In this document: positions 11,814-25,700 of the stretch, one piece after another | How positions within the stretch are numbered: the stretch's first letter is position 1 | Layout of the letters: each line of letters begins with the position of its first letter | Assembly (NCBI RefSeq): GCF_015706575.1 | Contig: NW_024037072.1 | Location: forward strand, 2,175,001 to 2,239,000 | Reading direction: 5' to 3' | Length of the DNA stretch: 64,000 nucleotides | DNA from: Patiria miniata | Lineage: Eukaryota > Echinodermata > Asteroidea > Valvatida > Asterinidae | Notes under the pieces: model-generated | What the model was told of the DNA's origin: nothing | The model's input: only the letters and a program-made list of their open reading frames with translations | The model's database searches: none | Made by a program: the position numbers and the translations under genes

Positions 11814-12684
11814 CATTTACAGGGCAGTGTTCCCTGTATTCAACTACATGTGCTACACTTTTGTTATTTTGATGACATCCGATAGTGTAATACACAACCC
11901 ACATCATGATAGACTCTCAAAATCCATTGCCACACAAACTAATGTCAAATGCAATAATAGTCCCAGGAGCAATTAGCTGTTAACAGTTGTAATGGGATTA
12001 GTGCTCAACCAGTCAATCTCTTGATAAGCAATTAACAACTTCACACCAGTGGCACTGTCCAATTCATTGAATTGTCTGCTTGAATAGTTACAATAGGCAG
12101 AGGTTGTTAACCTGGATGTGTTTTTTTTCTGAGAAGTATTTAGGGTGAATCACAATAGACTGGATACAGTTCTTACAGTTCTGTCTTTTTATCAAGAATT
12201 GCTCGTGAACTCTGTCTCCGAGATTTGAATTTGTGCACGCACACAACTTTGCTGTTGTGGACTTTGTACGAATACCGGGTAATTGTAGAATGTTCCCATT
12301 TGTCATGAGACCGTTTAAGACCATTGCTATATTTAGGCCACTACATGTAAGTAAACACTTTAGTTGTGTGTTTCATCCCTGTAATTACGACATGCCCAAA
12401 GTTTTCAACATTTTAATTTAATTTTCCAAGATACTGATCAAAGTCACTCTTTTTGTTTTTGTTTTCTAAGGTGTGTTTGGGTTTTTCAAAAATGTATTTT
12501 ACGTTGATTGTTGAAATGTCCTGAGTTGTACACTTATATAGGCCTACATGTATGTAGCAAGAAATTTATGTAGAAATTTACAATCTCTCAGTCTCAGCAA
12601 TGTCTGATCATTGAGTGAACTGAGTACCTAGCAGTACATGAACACCTACCGGTACACGTTTGTAGCAATGAATGTACCGGTAGC

Positions 12685-12829
12685 CAGGCATGCAACTTTT
12701 CCTCGGATCAGCTGATTTTCTCGTTTTTTACTTCTCATATGCCATTACAAATTGAAAAACACTGTACAAAATCATGTGTGGTTTTGAATTTCCTCGTTTT
12801 TTTTCTTCTAAATTCCCAGTTGCATGCCT
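12685..12829. repeat. 147-bp MITE, copy 2
   Basis: It starts CAGGCATGCAACTTTTCC and ends GTTGCATGCCT. The interior matches 8135-8281 closely. Confidence 0.8.
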
Positions 12830-13044
12830 CATGTACTACATACATTTCCAGGAATCGTTTTCTGTGGAAATTCCGAAATTTTGAAACATCCTTGATTCCT
12901 AACCAAGAGGGCTTGATGATAACATTCACAGGCAACCACTGGTAAATTCTACACGTGTACAGTTACCGGTACAGTATGCAAACAGAAGAGTTTTAAAATA
13001 TTCCTTTTGATGGTTACCGGTACTTCTAAGTACTGGTACATAAT

Positions 13045-13567
13045 GTTAAAGGGAATATACATCATTTGCTTTTGCTGTAATTTTCAGAAATGGATGGAAT
13101 TGGGGGGTTGGAAATATAAAGCAAATATAGTTACACTGACTTTTTGGAGGTTTTGGGTTCGAAAATGCTATAAAAACCAAGAAAAACGATAATTTTCCTG
13201 TAGTCTGGTTCCCTGACTCCATATAAGAAGAAACAGAGCAGTTTACATACATTGGGGAATTGTAAGGTCAGGGAACCAGTCTAGCTGGCTCGTACCCGTT
13301 CATAGATTTGTAATCGATTGCAAACAAGTGCAATGGTCAATTAGGGCCAGTATTTGAAAAAAAGCCAGTTGTTTCCAACGCTGATCGGCCGATCAGCGTT
13401 GGAAATTGATACAAAAATACCACTTTTCTTGAAAATGACAGTATACCAGGTGCCATAATTTTACAGGATGCTTTAGACTGTCATTTACCAACATCCTATT
13501 AAGGTATTTCGTAAAAACTTGGTAATTTTATTTTTCGATGTTTGCAAATGTTGTATATTCCCTTTAA
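13045..13567. repeat. Inverted-repeat MITE with TTAAAGGGAATATAC ends
   Basis: The left end TTAAAGGGAATATACATC is mirrored by GTATATTCCCTTTAA at the right. A second inverted pair, CTGGTTCCCTGAC / GTCAGGGAACCAG at 13205-13283, and a small GATCGGCCGATC palindrome lie inside. No coding capacity. Confidence 0.7.
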
Positions 13568-16500
13568 TGTTTAACAAAGTGGTTAACAAGTACTTACTTT
13601 AGACCACAAACTTTTGCCCCATCTGATTACACTACTGGTAGTCTTCAATAATATCCAAAAGGGTTTTGTGTTTACACATGTCCATGTGTGCGTGTACTGT
13701 ATCATGAGTCACCCACCATAATAGGGTATGAAAGGGGTATGAGTGGGCTTGCTTGCAGGAGGGCCATTCACACTCACAAGGCCAAATTTAGCCTATTGTT
13801 GACCCTGTGATGATTAAGTTGGGGAATCCCATCAGGAACCCACTTAATTGTATGCAACTGCCAAATAGTTGTGACATCATGTACGTATTTCTCATTATGA
13901 CATCCTGCTAGATCCTGAATATATTCATTTACATTTTGTGATCATACTGGGAATGAAGTAAAATATTCAACACTACTTGTTTAGCAGCAGGTCTACTTAT
14001 AGTCTACTGGTGTGGAGGTAAGGAAGTTTAATAACTGTACTGCAGTAAAAGTTACAATCGCAGTTAAAGCTTTGCTCCATGTACCAGTACATCTTGTGTT
14101 CAAGAAATTTTCAAATTCTTTAGTAAATTTCAGGATTTTTTTATTACAGTTTTGTAAACTTTTTATGTAGCTCATGGTGCATACCAAGCAGAAAAACTAG
14201 ATGGAAAATTGCATGTAAATTATGTGCATGTAAGGAACTGACAGTTTTATGGAGATACATGCATCATGTACATTGTACAAATGTCTGTATTGACCGGTAT
14301 GTCCACAAGAACACGTGTACCAGTACGTGTTGGTTGTCAAAGAGTATGTTTCCAGGGCAAGATTGTGCAGTCTGCTTCTCAGTTTTTCTATTTTACCGGT
14401 TCTTAATTAAAGGCTTGTATTTTGTTAAAAAAAATTGCAACTCAATCATAAAATTGACTCTCCTTCCCCAAGCAATCACGGTCTGTAATCTCACCACAGC
14501 AACATCATGCATTTGTTTACATACATTATAACTTGTAAGGCAAATGAGTTTGATTAATTGAGAAGTTTGCTGATTAACGTTCTGTTTCTGACCTTAAGTT
14601 TTTGTGTTATAGTGCAGGGTTTTTTGGGTGGGGGTGTGGTGTTTTTATTTATTTATTATTATTATTTTTTTGGGGGTGGGGAGGTCTTTGTTTTAATCAC
14701 TTGATTAACCTTCCTGCTATTTAAGCAGTCACAGGCAGTCAAAATTCACTGCCACTTCCCACGCTATTCATGTACGTTTAACAAAGGCTAGTCACCAGCA
14801 GTCAGATCACATGTTAAGCAGGCACTGTGTCTAGTCAAACTGGGTCAACAGACAAAGCAGGCAAGTTGTGGTCACAGCTGTTTTATCACTCACCCAGAGT
14901 CAAACCATATCTGTATCAAGTTACTTAATCAGTCCAAGGCAGTCAATCCTACTTTATGTGGGCTGGGAATTCTTACCGATTGAAAACAGTCACTATTGAT
15001 TTTGACTGCAAGGACTACTTGGCACAGAATGTATGTTTGTAGGAGGAAAAAATGTTTTAATATGAACACTTGCATGTTTAGTTTTTCAAAAAAATTGTGC
15101 TCCACAAAATGATGTATACTTCTGTATCAATGTCCATTTCCTTTTTTCAGTTCCACATGCCTGATTAACCACCACAATCTATAAAAATAACTCCCTCCGC
15201 AGTTAAACAAACCCATAAATTAGTAGTCAGCAATCCACCAGCCATCTGTTGGTATGAAAAAGAAGAGAGGACAAGAACCTGGGATGCCCGCCCAAAAAAA
15301 AGCATTGTGTGCAAATGAGGGAAATGTTGGGTATTGCACCACCACAGAAATACCCAACCAGTGAATCACCGTACAGGTCCACATATGTGCATCGTATCGA
15401 TCCAGGTGTTCCAGACAGGATATGAACTGGAACAATAACAAAGAAGAAAGATTCTGTGAACGCCTAGTGTTGACTGACTGTCCGTTGTTGACATTGTAAA
15501 GATATCTGTCGTGCACAATTTGAGTACATGTTTTGCTACATAGAGCAAGGTACATGTATTCACTGAACCTGTACATTATCTTAAAAAAAAAAACTTCCCA
15601 ATTTTCTTTTGAAGACTACAAATTATGCATAAAATGTAAAAGTTTGGACGTGAACCTGCCTTGACTGAAAAAGAAAACTCCAGGCCCAGCCCCTAAAATA
15701 TACCCTTTTTAGTGAAAAACATTTGTTGGTTAGGGGGTCACTGTCAGAAATTTTTATCCCTCTTTACTTCTAGTCTAGGACCCTAACCTGCTCCAAAACG
15801 TTATTCCGTTTAAATCGTTACAGTTTTCATGTCACATACACATTTTTCCCTGGTTTGGAGATTGAGCTCATATGTACCAATATTTTGTACGTTGAAATGC
15901 ACGCTAACTATAGCCTACCCGTGAGTTAAGGAATAAATTAACAGTGATATTACAAGGTACGGTACCAGTAATTGAACAAATCTGCTGGTAATATTTAGGA
16001 GTGGAAAACCTTGACTTAAAAAAAAAAAACTATTCAATATTGGTTTAAAATTAATTGATTACGTTTACGCGTACAAAATGGAAAAGAATAAATAAAAACG
16101 GTACACTTAATATGAATTTACATGATTTGGAATATGGCTACTCTTGTTGAGCACATGTACGTGTACACGTATCCATCTGATACCAATATACATGTGTAGT
16201 AGAGATGACATTTTAGTAATGTAAACATTACAAAATTATTGTCCAGTGACAGAATTGAGGTAATGGACTGCACTCTCCACGTTGAGAGAGAGCGATGCCT
16301 GATTTGCATAATTCATCATTTCTTGGAAATCTGGCGCTCCATTATGGAGATTGCAATTACTGCTGGGACGTCGTCTTGTATGAAGGCAGCACTATGGTCT
16401 AAGCCAACATCGTAGCTGCTTTTCTGCACATGTACCGTATGTTCAGGTGTTGGTTTTTAATTTGCCAGTTTTACTGATGTAAATGTGAACAATACTATGA

Positions 16501-16690
16501 CCGTTTTCATGATCACAAAACTGACATTTTTCATTTCTAGAATTAGAGCAAGCAGGATAAAACTGTATGTGTTCAAAACAAATTTGGAATTTAAACTTTT
16601 ATGAATCCATGTATCGTACATGATTCCTGCATGAATACATACATGTATGCATGTCTACACAAAATATGTACATGTATGTACACATGTGCG
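13568..16690. other. Intergenic, no gene recognised
   Basis: AT-rich sequence. Region 14720-15010 has many short CAGTCA-like words without clear periodicity. No coding exon was recognised. Confidence 0.45.
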
Positions 16691-16691
16691 T

Positions 16692-16869
16692 GTTTATGGC
16701 GTAAATTGAGGACACACACGTGCAACATCATCGATAAAACGAGGACAGAAACCGAATCGAGGACTCCTCAGTTGGAAAACGTGTACAAAACCTATGAGAG
16801 CTGTTGCGAAAGAGTACAAAAGGAAAAGGGAAGAGGACCCAAAAAAAATCCTTGATTTACACCATAAAC
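16692..16869. repeat. 178-bp inverted-repeat MITE
   Basis: The ends GTTTATGGCGTAAATTGAGGA and, at the right, a TCCTTGATTTACACCATAAAC-type complement define the element. The interior is unique in this window. Confidence 0.7.
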
Positions 16870-18157
16870 AAACTCGTGCGTACATGTACGTACATGCTGC
16901 CCATTTTCACTGTGCATTCTACTGTACTTTATGTAAGTTGAGCATGTGAGTACATGTACATGTATGTTGTACTGTAGAGGGAGGTCCTTGCTCTATGGTT
17001 GTACAGTACAGTACATGTTGGCATTTGATTTGTAGTCATCACTCTGTGCACACCTTACATACCGCGGTTAGGCAACCCTGTATGTTCAGACCTACACACA
17101 TCCTCTATGCCTCAAATGTCACAGTGATGCACAAGCAGGGAGGAGCGGTCGGCTCAAACGTCAGAGGGAGAGAGAGAGACAGGAGATTGCCCCGGCCGAT
17201 GAGCGGTAAGATGACTCATCCGTTTCTCTCTCTATCCTCATCTCATCTTTAAGGATGCGGGCAGTGTGTGATGCAAGAGGCAGGATGTTCAGCCCGGGAG
17301 GGGTTTTTCTTGATAAAGACTTCATCATTGAGTGGAATGCACTTGTACACCTGATGTTGGATGCACTGATGCTTGTGTAATTTTTTTTTTTCATCGATTC
17401 CGGAGAAACAGGATTGTTGGTGGCACATCCTGGTATCAGCTTTACAGTATTTAATGTTCTGCTCCTTGTGAAAGAAGATCAGTTGACATCAAGGTGTCCT
17501 TAAGAAAAGTGGGTGTAATTGAAAAATTCAATGCAATTTAGTAGAGCATACTACACACACTGTACATACATGTGTCAAGGAATGCGGTGCTTTGAAGAAG
17601 GAGTGTACTCGTAGGTATTGAGTAGACTGTTGTGTTTTGATTGTTTTGTCTGTCCATGTATGATGTATATGTACATGTACAAATGTACATGCATGCATAT
17701 TTCCTTATAACGTACAGTATTCATGTGGACATGTATAAATGTATGATGTACATGTACAGCCATGTACATGTACATTTACGTGTGTGCAGTTTTGCATTTC
17801 ATTTTATACAATGTACACTTGAAACATCATTATCTTACCGGGAGTTTTGCAAGTATCGGTACATGTAAATGTATGTACTGTGCTGAACATGAAGTACATG
17901 TACAAGTACATACCTACATTTCCATATGTACAATGTTCATGTTCAGTTCACGTACCGGTACATTGTAAATATCATATTGTGTAAGTATCCAAAAAGTGTC
18001 TAATACATGAAGTGTGCAAATATTCAACCTTGGAAACTCTGCGCATTTCTCTGTATGATGTCTGATTTTTAATCATTTTTGTTTGTTTGTTTTTAAAACT
18101 TTGGATGTCTTTCCTTTACAGACGTCACCAATTAATATCTTTTTATTCTTTTTGCAG
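16870..18157. other. Palindrome-rich 5' flank of the Bcl-2 family gene
   Basis: There is a high density of TACATGTA, GTACATGTAC and TACCGGTA palindromes, especially at 16610-16960 and 17650-17960. A possible non-coding exon end (GAGCG|GTAAGATG near 17207) is visible but cannot be confirmed from sequence alone. Confidence 0.4.
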
Positions 18158-19710
18158 CAGGTTGATTGAGAAACTACTGCAATTCTGAACTCTGACTTCA
18201 CTTAATACTTTCCGATGTTGTGCTGATGATTAAGAGGTAATCATGGACACCACGCCAGATACAAATCATCAAGCAGCAAACATCCGGCTGAATGCCGCAT
18301 CTCAGGAGATGGAGACCTCCGGTGAGATACCCTACATGGACGAAGATGAGCCCGTCCCATCTCCACCATCCTCCAGATCGGGAACTCTTAAAGCCCGCAA
18401 GAACTCCAAGGGCCGGAGTCCCAAATGCTCCCCGATGATGGTCAACAAGGAGAGCAGCATCCCCATCGTCAAGAAGGAGGCAGAGAAGGTCATGGAGATG
18501 TTCCTCAAGCGGCGGAGTATGAGCATGAATGATGCCATCCTGCAAAAGGAGTTCTTCAGTCAGGAGAGACGGAGGAAGAAAGACCGAGCGCCGCGCAATA
18601 ATACGGTGTCTATATGCTCCACTATGAGCACTGACTCCAGCGACTATCGCAACAGTGGAGATTACGAGGAGGCAACGCTAACGAGAAGCAAGGGCAGTTT
18701 CAGCCGAGCTTTGGAGAATTCGATACTGCCGGGAGATGTGAAACGGGAGCAGTCATCTGCCGACGATGAACTGTCATCGTCTGATCATGAACTGGACAAG
18801 GAGAAATCTCGGTCAGCACCTTCCACCCTGCGCATGCAGGTTGGCCGGGTGACTGAAGAAGACATTGAAAAGCTTCGAGCGGCTGGTAATGGCTATGCCC
18901 AGCACGACAAAGATGGCGTGAAGAAAGAGCCGAAGAAGAGAGACATACCAAAAAGGCGTAAGAGCCTGTTGGACAAAGCCAAGCAAATTATCCGCTCTCC
19001 TAGCATGCAGAGAAAGCATGATCACTCAGAAGAGAAGGAGCCTCCTGCTGGTCCCAATGAAACTTCTGCCAGTCGGTCCAAAGTCCATCAAGAAATGAAA
19101 CACACTGGCTTTGCAAACAGGCTGAAGAGGACATTTCGACGAGACTCCCGCAAAAATTCCCTGAAAACTGAATCCGAGACGAAAACTCCCACCCCACCCA
19201 ACTCGGCTTCTGCAGAATCTAAGGACGCAGCCAAAACGAGGCGCTGGCCAAGCTTCCAGCTCAAGAGGAAACCACGGAAGAGTGCATCAACTCCCACAGA
19301 CGACAGCCTCGCCGGTGCTACGCCCTCGGATACCACCTCAAATGCGGACTGGGCCTCAGTCAGTGACTATGACCACACCCAATCCATGACCGAATTTGAC
19401 CGCAGGAAACTCCTCAAAGAGATTCACAATGGTGTTCAGTTGCGTCGTGCGCAGACGGCTGCCGGCAGCGATTCTCAGCTTCACTCCAGAGAGGCCAAAA
19501 AATTGCCGTCCCGGAGTGCAAAGGAGCTAGAGGCCAGCGGACTTGGGTCCACAGGCACTCAGACCCCCTCCTCGGTTCTGTCAAGTTCCCAAGAGTCTGG
19601 GATGTCATCTGACTGGTCATCGGGTGGGTCTGGCCAAAAATCACAGAGACCGAGGAGTCTTAACTTGACAAGATCAAAACGGCATGAAAGAAACAAACAG
19701 GGACTTAATG
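18158..19710 (+). CDS. Bcl-2 family gene, exon 1 of the CDS (ATG at 18243)
   Basis: An acceptor (TTTTTGCAG, 18157) precedes 85 nt of 5' UTR. The ATG at 18243 has an in-frame stop upstream. This one exon encodes the first 489 residues. The frame would reach a TAG at 19716, but the exon must end at 19710 with a GC donor (ATG|GCAAGT) to join exon 2 in frame. Confidence 0.82.
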
Positions 19711-22700
19711 GCAAGTAGTAATTAAATCAGCCAAATCTTTCACCTTTTAACATCCCAGTGTTTCCCACACAGTACAGGCAGGGTGATTCCCAAAAAAAAA
19801 GGAAACCCTAAATCCATTTCTGACAATTATAGCAAAAGCAAATGTTGTATTTTCCCTTTAAAATTCTGTCCACGGATCACAATAAAGTAAGTGTACTTTC
19901 AGCAAAACGAAAACAATTCACGTACATCCTTATGTGAATTGTTTTCGTTTGCTGAAGAAGCACTTACCTTTTTTGTGATCCGTGGACAGAACTTTAAAAC
20001 GGTGGTTGTGTTTAAAATCCCATAACTTGAAAAGTACATGAGTGATTTGAATGATTCATGTACTAAAAGAAAGCTTATGAATTGGGCTTTCATATTCTAG
20101 ATTTTAAAAGTGCTACATGCAGAACTCCATTTGAGTTTCCTTTTTTCTTTTACTCGCCCTCTACAGCCATCATATGACCTGCTGACAAAGTACATGCAAA
20201 TTTCCAAATTGTGAAAGACGTATGACATTGATGCTGCCATCAGTCACATTATGTTTGGATTTAGGATTATTCAGTATCTGTCATAGATGTTTCTTTGATG
20301 TTTGTTACTGCAAGAAATTTATGTGTGAGTCATGTAAGAGTCAAGTTTTGGTTGTACACGAAAAGTTTCACTTACGATGAATCATTTACCATTGAAAACT
20401 GCATTTTATCACTCAGCGAAAATGCAGTACGGCAATCCGGAGGTAACAGGTTCAAACCCCACTCCAGTCAAATTTCTTTGTTCAACTTTAAAATTATTAT
20501 CTTAAAGTGCAGTTATGTTTGTTTCTGAAGCTCCTTTGTCGTTTCTTTTGCAGATGTCTTGAAGTTGGATAGGATAACCCCGGGTCATGTCCGGCGAGAC
20601 ACCGACACAAGGCAGCCTGTCATGCCCACTGCAGAGGGGGACAGGAATAGCCGGGACCTTGAGTTGGATGGAGTAGAAGACGCTGGGGATGATATGAGTG
20701 GTAAATCCAACAAACAATTTCTGTATGAATATGGTGGATCCCATATGCACAAGTTAACAATTGTTGTTTGCTGTGATATGGGATATGACGTTTTTAACAC
20801 CCGAGGGGCGCATAGCATCCGAGGCGAAGCTGAGGGTGCATAGCACTCTGAGAGGGTTAAAAACGGCATATCCCTTATCACAGCAGTCAACAATAGTTTT
20901 GTCCTTTTGTGCCAATAAGCCAAAAAGATAAGAGTTGAAACTTACTGTTTGAAAAATAAATTAAATCACTGGGATGTAACCTATGATAACTGAAGGCTTT
21001 GATGTCCTGCTGGACTTGAGACTGAGCTGTTGACGTGGCAGGTTCCACACGCGCGCGCGCAGTGAATGCAGTGTGCGATATCACTGATCTCCACTGATTG
21101 GTCTGTTGCTTTTCCTAGTTATTTTCTGATATTTGTGCATCAAACATTTTCGAAAGAAAAATTTTCTGCTAGCAACTCCATGAAATAAGACCAAGTTCAG
21201 GCTTATTATTTAACGTGGAAAATATCGTCAGAATCTTCTCAGAGATATCTTCCCCCCCCCTTTTTTTTAACTCGCAGTTGGAGGAGGAGACGAAGATGCC
21301 ACACTGCAGCGGCCGTCCAAGCGAGAGAGGGAGGAATTCTACAAACGAATCGCTGACCGGCTTGCCCAGATCGGAGACCGGTTCGTGACAGAGTACCAGG
21401 AGGGTGTTGTTGAGCCCGATGAGTCTTCCGGATCCGACGTGAGACTCAGGGCGAAGGAGCTAGCTGCGACAGCTGCTCCCATGGAGACCAGTGCGGCCAC
21501 AGCTGCAGGTGGTGCAGGTGAGAGGGGTGCAGACAGTAGACCTTTATTTCTGCTCAAGTCTTGTTGCTTGAATTTTTTTTTAACAAGGAGAAAACATTTC
21601 ATTTTCTAACATTCATCATCATATCTGGGGCCAATTTCACGACGCTGCTAAGCACAAAACTTTGCTTTGCACTAAAAAGTCTGGCTTATAATAGCAGGTT
21701 ACCGGCCAACATTCCACGTGATGTATTTTGCTCGTGATTAGTATTCAGCTGCTGTTTGCTTAGCATGAAAATCACATGAAGTTTTGGTTGATAACCTGCT
21801 TTTATAAGCCAGACTTTTTTTGAGCCAAGCAAATTTTTTGTGATTAGCAGTGTTGTGAAATTAGCCCCTGGTACTGAGCATTAATTTTTTTTCGAGGTGC
21901 TTACCTTACATAGCCCACTTGTTAAAAGCCACATCAGATCAATTGCAATTACCCTAAAAATTACATAGCAATTTAATGATAGAAATCTTGCTCTGAGTGA
22001 AGATAGGATTGATATCAAATGCACTGTAAACATTATCCCATTTAGAAGAAAAGTAACATTGAAGGTGGTTCCAGAATCAAATCAAATTTCAAGCTAAGGA
22101 TCAAGTTACATGGAGCTCCCAACATTAGGCTATGTTTAGTTTAAGAATTTTTACTAGTTTTGTTGCTGTTGTGGCGTCGGACTTGGGGCAGTGTAATTTC
22201 TCACTGTGAAATTGTGGGGTGGCGTAATTTCTCACCGTGAAATTGTGGTTGCAAAGAAAGGCTTTTGTGGGAGGATTCTTGTTACACAGTTTTCCAGTGG
22301 TTATGATACTTTTTTTGTATCTGAGTATGGCTTTTTTCTTTTTCAGAATCGGACGAAAGACTATTTGAAACCATAGGTGGAAGGATACGAGACCACGTGG
22401 ATGGTTACCGAGCTGTAAGTGCAGTGAAATGAGTTTTGAGGCCCATGTTTGGGATTGCATTTTAGGAAAAGTTTGCGACTTTAGTCTCCTGAATGGTCAA
22501 GGCATAGATGCACTGACCAAACGTGAACGTCAACAGTTCGGGTTTGGCAGAACCATTTTTTTGGATTATCAGTCACTTTTCCGCAAACTTTTCCAAAGTG
22601 AAATCAACCAATCACAGCAGGGCTTTGTAACTACTTAGGCTACTGTGTTCAATTTATCAAAGACTTGGAATACACTGTCCTCTATCATCAAAAATACAAA

Positions 22701-25700
22701 AAAAAAAAAAAAACCAACAAGCTTCTTGTATAACCACACACTTTAACCACAAGCAGACAAAAAAAAATGCACAAAGGCGGCTGAATCATTCTGAAATATA
22801 ATTCTAAACTATCTGCATCGTGGAAAGATATTTCATGTACCTATGGGCTCCGTGCACAAGTACCCCATCAACGACCAGAAAAGGAGAGTTTGGAGTGACC
22901 TAGACTGTTTCCCGATCCATCCACTGCGTATTTCGAATGTATCCCAAGTTATTGGAGGCAGGGATTAGTCTCGGAGACCATCTCCAGTTGAATTCGAACG
23001 TATTCGCGCCGACGACGCCTGACGGTGGCAAATAGCTTTTGCACATTCAGGAAGTCGCGCGTACTTCGCACGCGAACCAATTAAGTACGCGCACGCTGTG
23101 TGTCCCGTCCACGGAGCTCTCAAAAGAGGTAAAAACGCGCCCGCTTTTGTTGGCGCACGGAGCCCATAATGCAGACATGTGCATGTAAACTTCTGCTTTG
23201 TCACATGATACTAACATTTTGGTAAACTGTCCAACTACTCAGCTGGCTTTGTTTTTGATTAATTTAAAAACAGATTGAAGATCTGGCAAGGGCACAAGCA
23301 TTATCAAACTTCTTGTCTGCTGTGGTGTAGTCCATGGCATTTTGTATGTCTATGGTGTGCATATGGCACCTGAGGCAAAATCTATTGGCACCTTAATGCC
23401 ATGATATAACAAGTAAAATATAGGTTTTCCCGGCCAATTTCCTGAAATGTTCATTCACTTCTGAAAATCGGTCATTCATTTTCGTCTGAATATGAATGCA
23501 TATCTTTAATACCATTTCAATTCAACGAAAGTTCAATCGTTTGCATTGTCTGTGCATTCGGTTTTGAGAAACAGATGGCCAGTTGCGTTACCTGTGCATT
23601 CATTTACGCAAGCATACCGTATGGAATACAATTTCGTGAATGTGCAATCAAAAGTGCGTTTTTCTCATTCAAAATAGCAGATTACATCACAGAACATAAA
23701 CTAAAAGTGAAATAGAATGGTCAATGTTTGAAATCGCCTTCTAAAAGCAAAAAAGAAGTCTTGTAAATGAATCTGAATGAACATAAACGAAAGGTGCTGC
23801 TAAATCACTTTATTGATTGAACTGAAATGGAATCGAATGCTCTGGTAGCGAAAATGAAACGCGTGTTCAGAGCGATTCTCAAATTCAGACGAAAATGAAT
23901 GACCGATTTTCAGAAGTGAATAAACATTTTAGGAAATTGGCCGAGAAAACCTATAGTTGGCAGAACTTAACACTGAGTAGCTCACCCGGCCGTATTTCAT
24001 CTCATTTGATGTGATTAGGACAGATTGATTTAAATTTCAGTTGGGTCAAAAATATATATAAGTGGCATTTTTAACTTTCAGTTTTCATCAGGACAAAAGT
24101 TTGGATACTTTTTGTTCTGTTTTGGTGGGATTTAGTGTGATTTGATTTAGTTTTGTTTTGTGTGATAATGATTTGAGTTTTCTTTGATTTGACTGATTTG
24201 TTTATGTTAAAATCCCCCCCTAGAGTGAGGTGATTGTATTTGAGCTCCTAAGGTTAAGTGGTAATCTGATCGAATTGCCACTTTCACCCGACATTGATAT
24301 CTCCAGGGTATGTTCAGTCCGATTCTGTTGCAATTATAACCAAATAGTTGCTTGATCCATCTAGCTGCCAGCTTTTGCACTTTGACACCCACTAACACGC
24401 GGTTGTACATGTCATTTTTCATCTGCGTTTCATCTGCACCGTCTTCGTGCAGTGATTTTTAACACCGGGGTGACCAAGTTTTTTCCTTCTTTTCCTCTTG
24501 GAGCACTGTGTGGATTGGGTTTGTTAATGCCTTACTGATCCTCTGGATTTTCACCAGATTCTAAAAAAAATCTTAAGCTAACCTTTCAGGCCTAGACTGA
24601 ATTTGTCTTCATTTTCGTTCTGTCAAGGAATTCTTCTCTCATCAACATACATTTAAGAAATGAACTGGAAAGCATCCAGAGAGCGCAAACCTCAGTCAAG
24701 GCTGAACAATTCCCCCGCCATGTTGTCAGTACACCCAAACAAAGTACTCGCATATCCATTGGGCTTTCATATTTTGTTTCACATTTCCCGCTCCCATAAC
24801 ATCAAATAGGCGAGTCCATTGACCTTTTGGTTTCAATACATGAGCTATGCGCTCAAAGACGGCTTGCTGCATTACCACACACATCTCTACACAAAGCATA
24901 TTCGCACAAAATGGTGTAGAATCCTTTAAAAAAATCTTGCATCCAGACCCAGATCCGGATCACTTCCAAAATCTAATCGATTTGTACTTGTACCAAGGAC
25001 CACCCTTTTAAAATAATTCCGTGAAAATACGTCCATAACTTTTTGAGTTATCCTGTTAACAGACAAAGCAACAAACAAGCAAACAAATAAGCAAACCAAC
25101 GCTGATGAAAACATAACCTCCTTGGCGGAGGTAATAATACAGTAAGACTGGAACTGCAACATGTAAAATGTACACATCTACCACTGTGTTCCTTTGGAGT
25201 GAAAGGTGGAGTTTGTTCAGAGGTTCTTTCCTCATCTTCCAGCACCTTTGAATTGTATAATGTACCCATTCTACTGTGTGGATTTATTTGGTAATCTCTG
25301 CTTGATCAGACCATTTTTTATTTTCGCTTTGGGTAAACTCTTTAAAGGTAGAGTCCATCATTTGTAATTTGTGCGTTTTGTTCATTTTGAAGCAACCCAA
25401 GTGCTCCAAATCTAAAGAAGGGTGCTGAACAACTAACCTGATGAAGTGTTAGCTCAGTGAATGATGTATATTCTGAGAAAACAATATTCTAGGATCTCGA
25501 TTTCAAATCAGAAGTTGCTGAATCATGTTTTGAATTGCGCCCAAATTCAGCATCTGGGACACGTTTTCATTCAGTCGATTTCAGCTACGCGAGGTCGCGC
25601 ACTGAACCGATGAATTATAGCAACCATTATAGTGGGTCATGTCAACGCTTGCACTTGCATCGCCGAATTAAACTGCTAACAGAAATTTACAAGAATGTAT

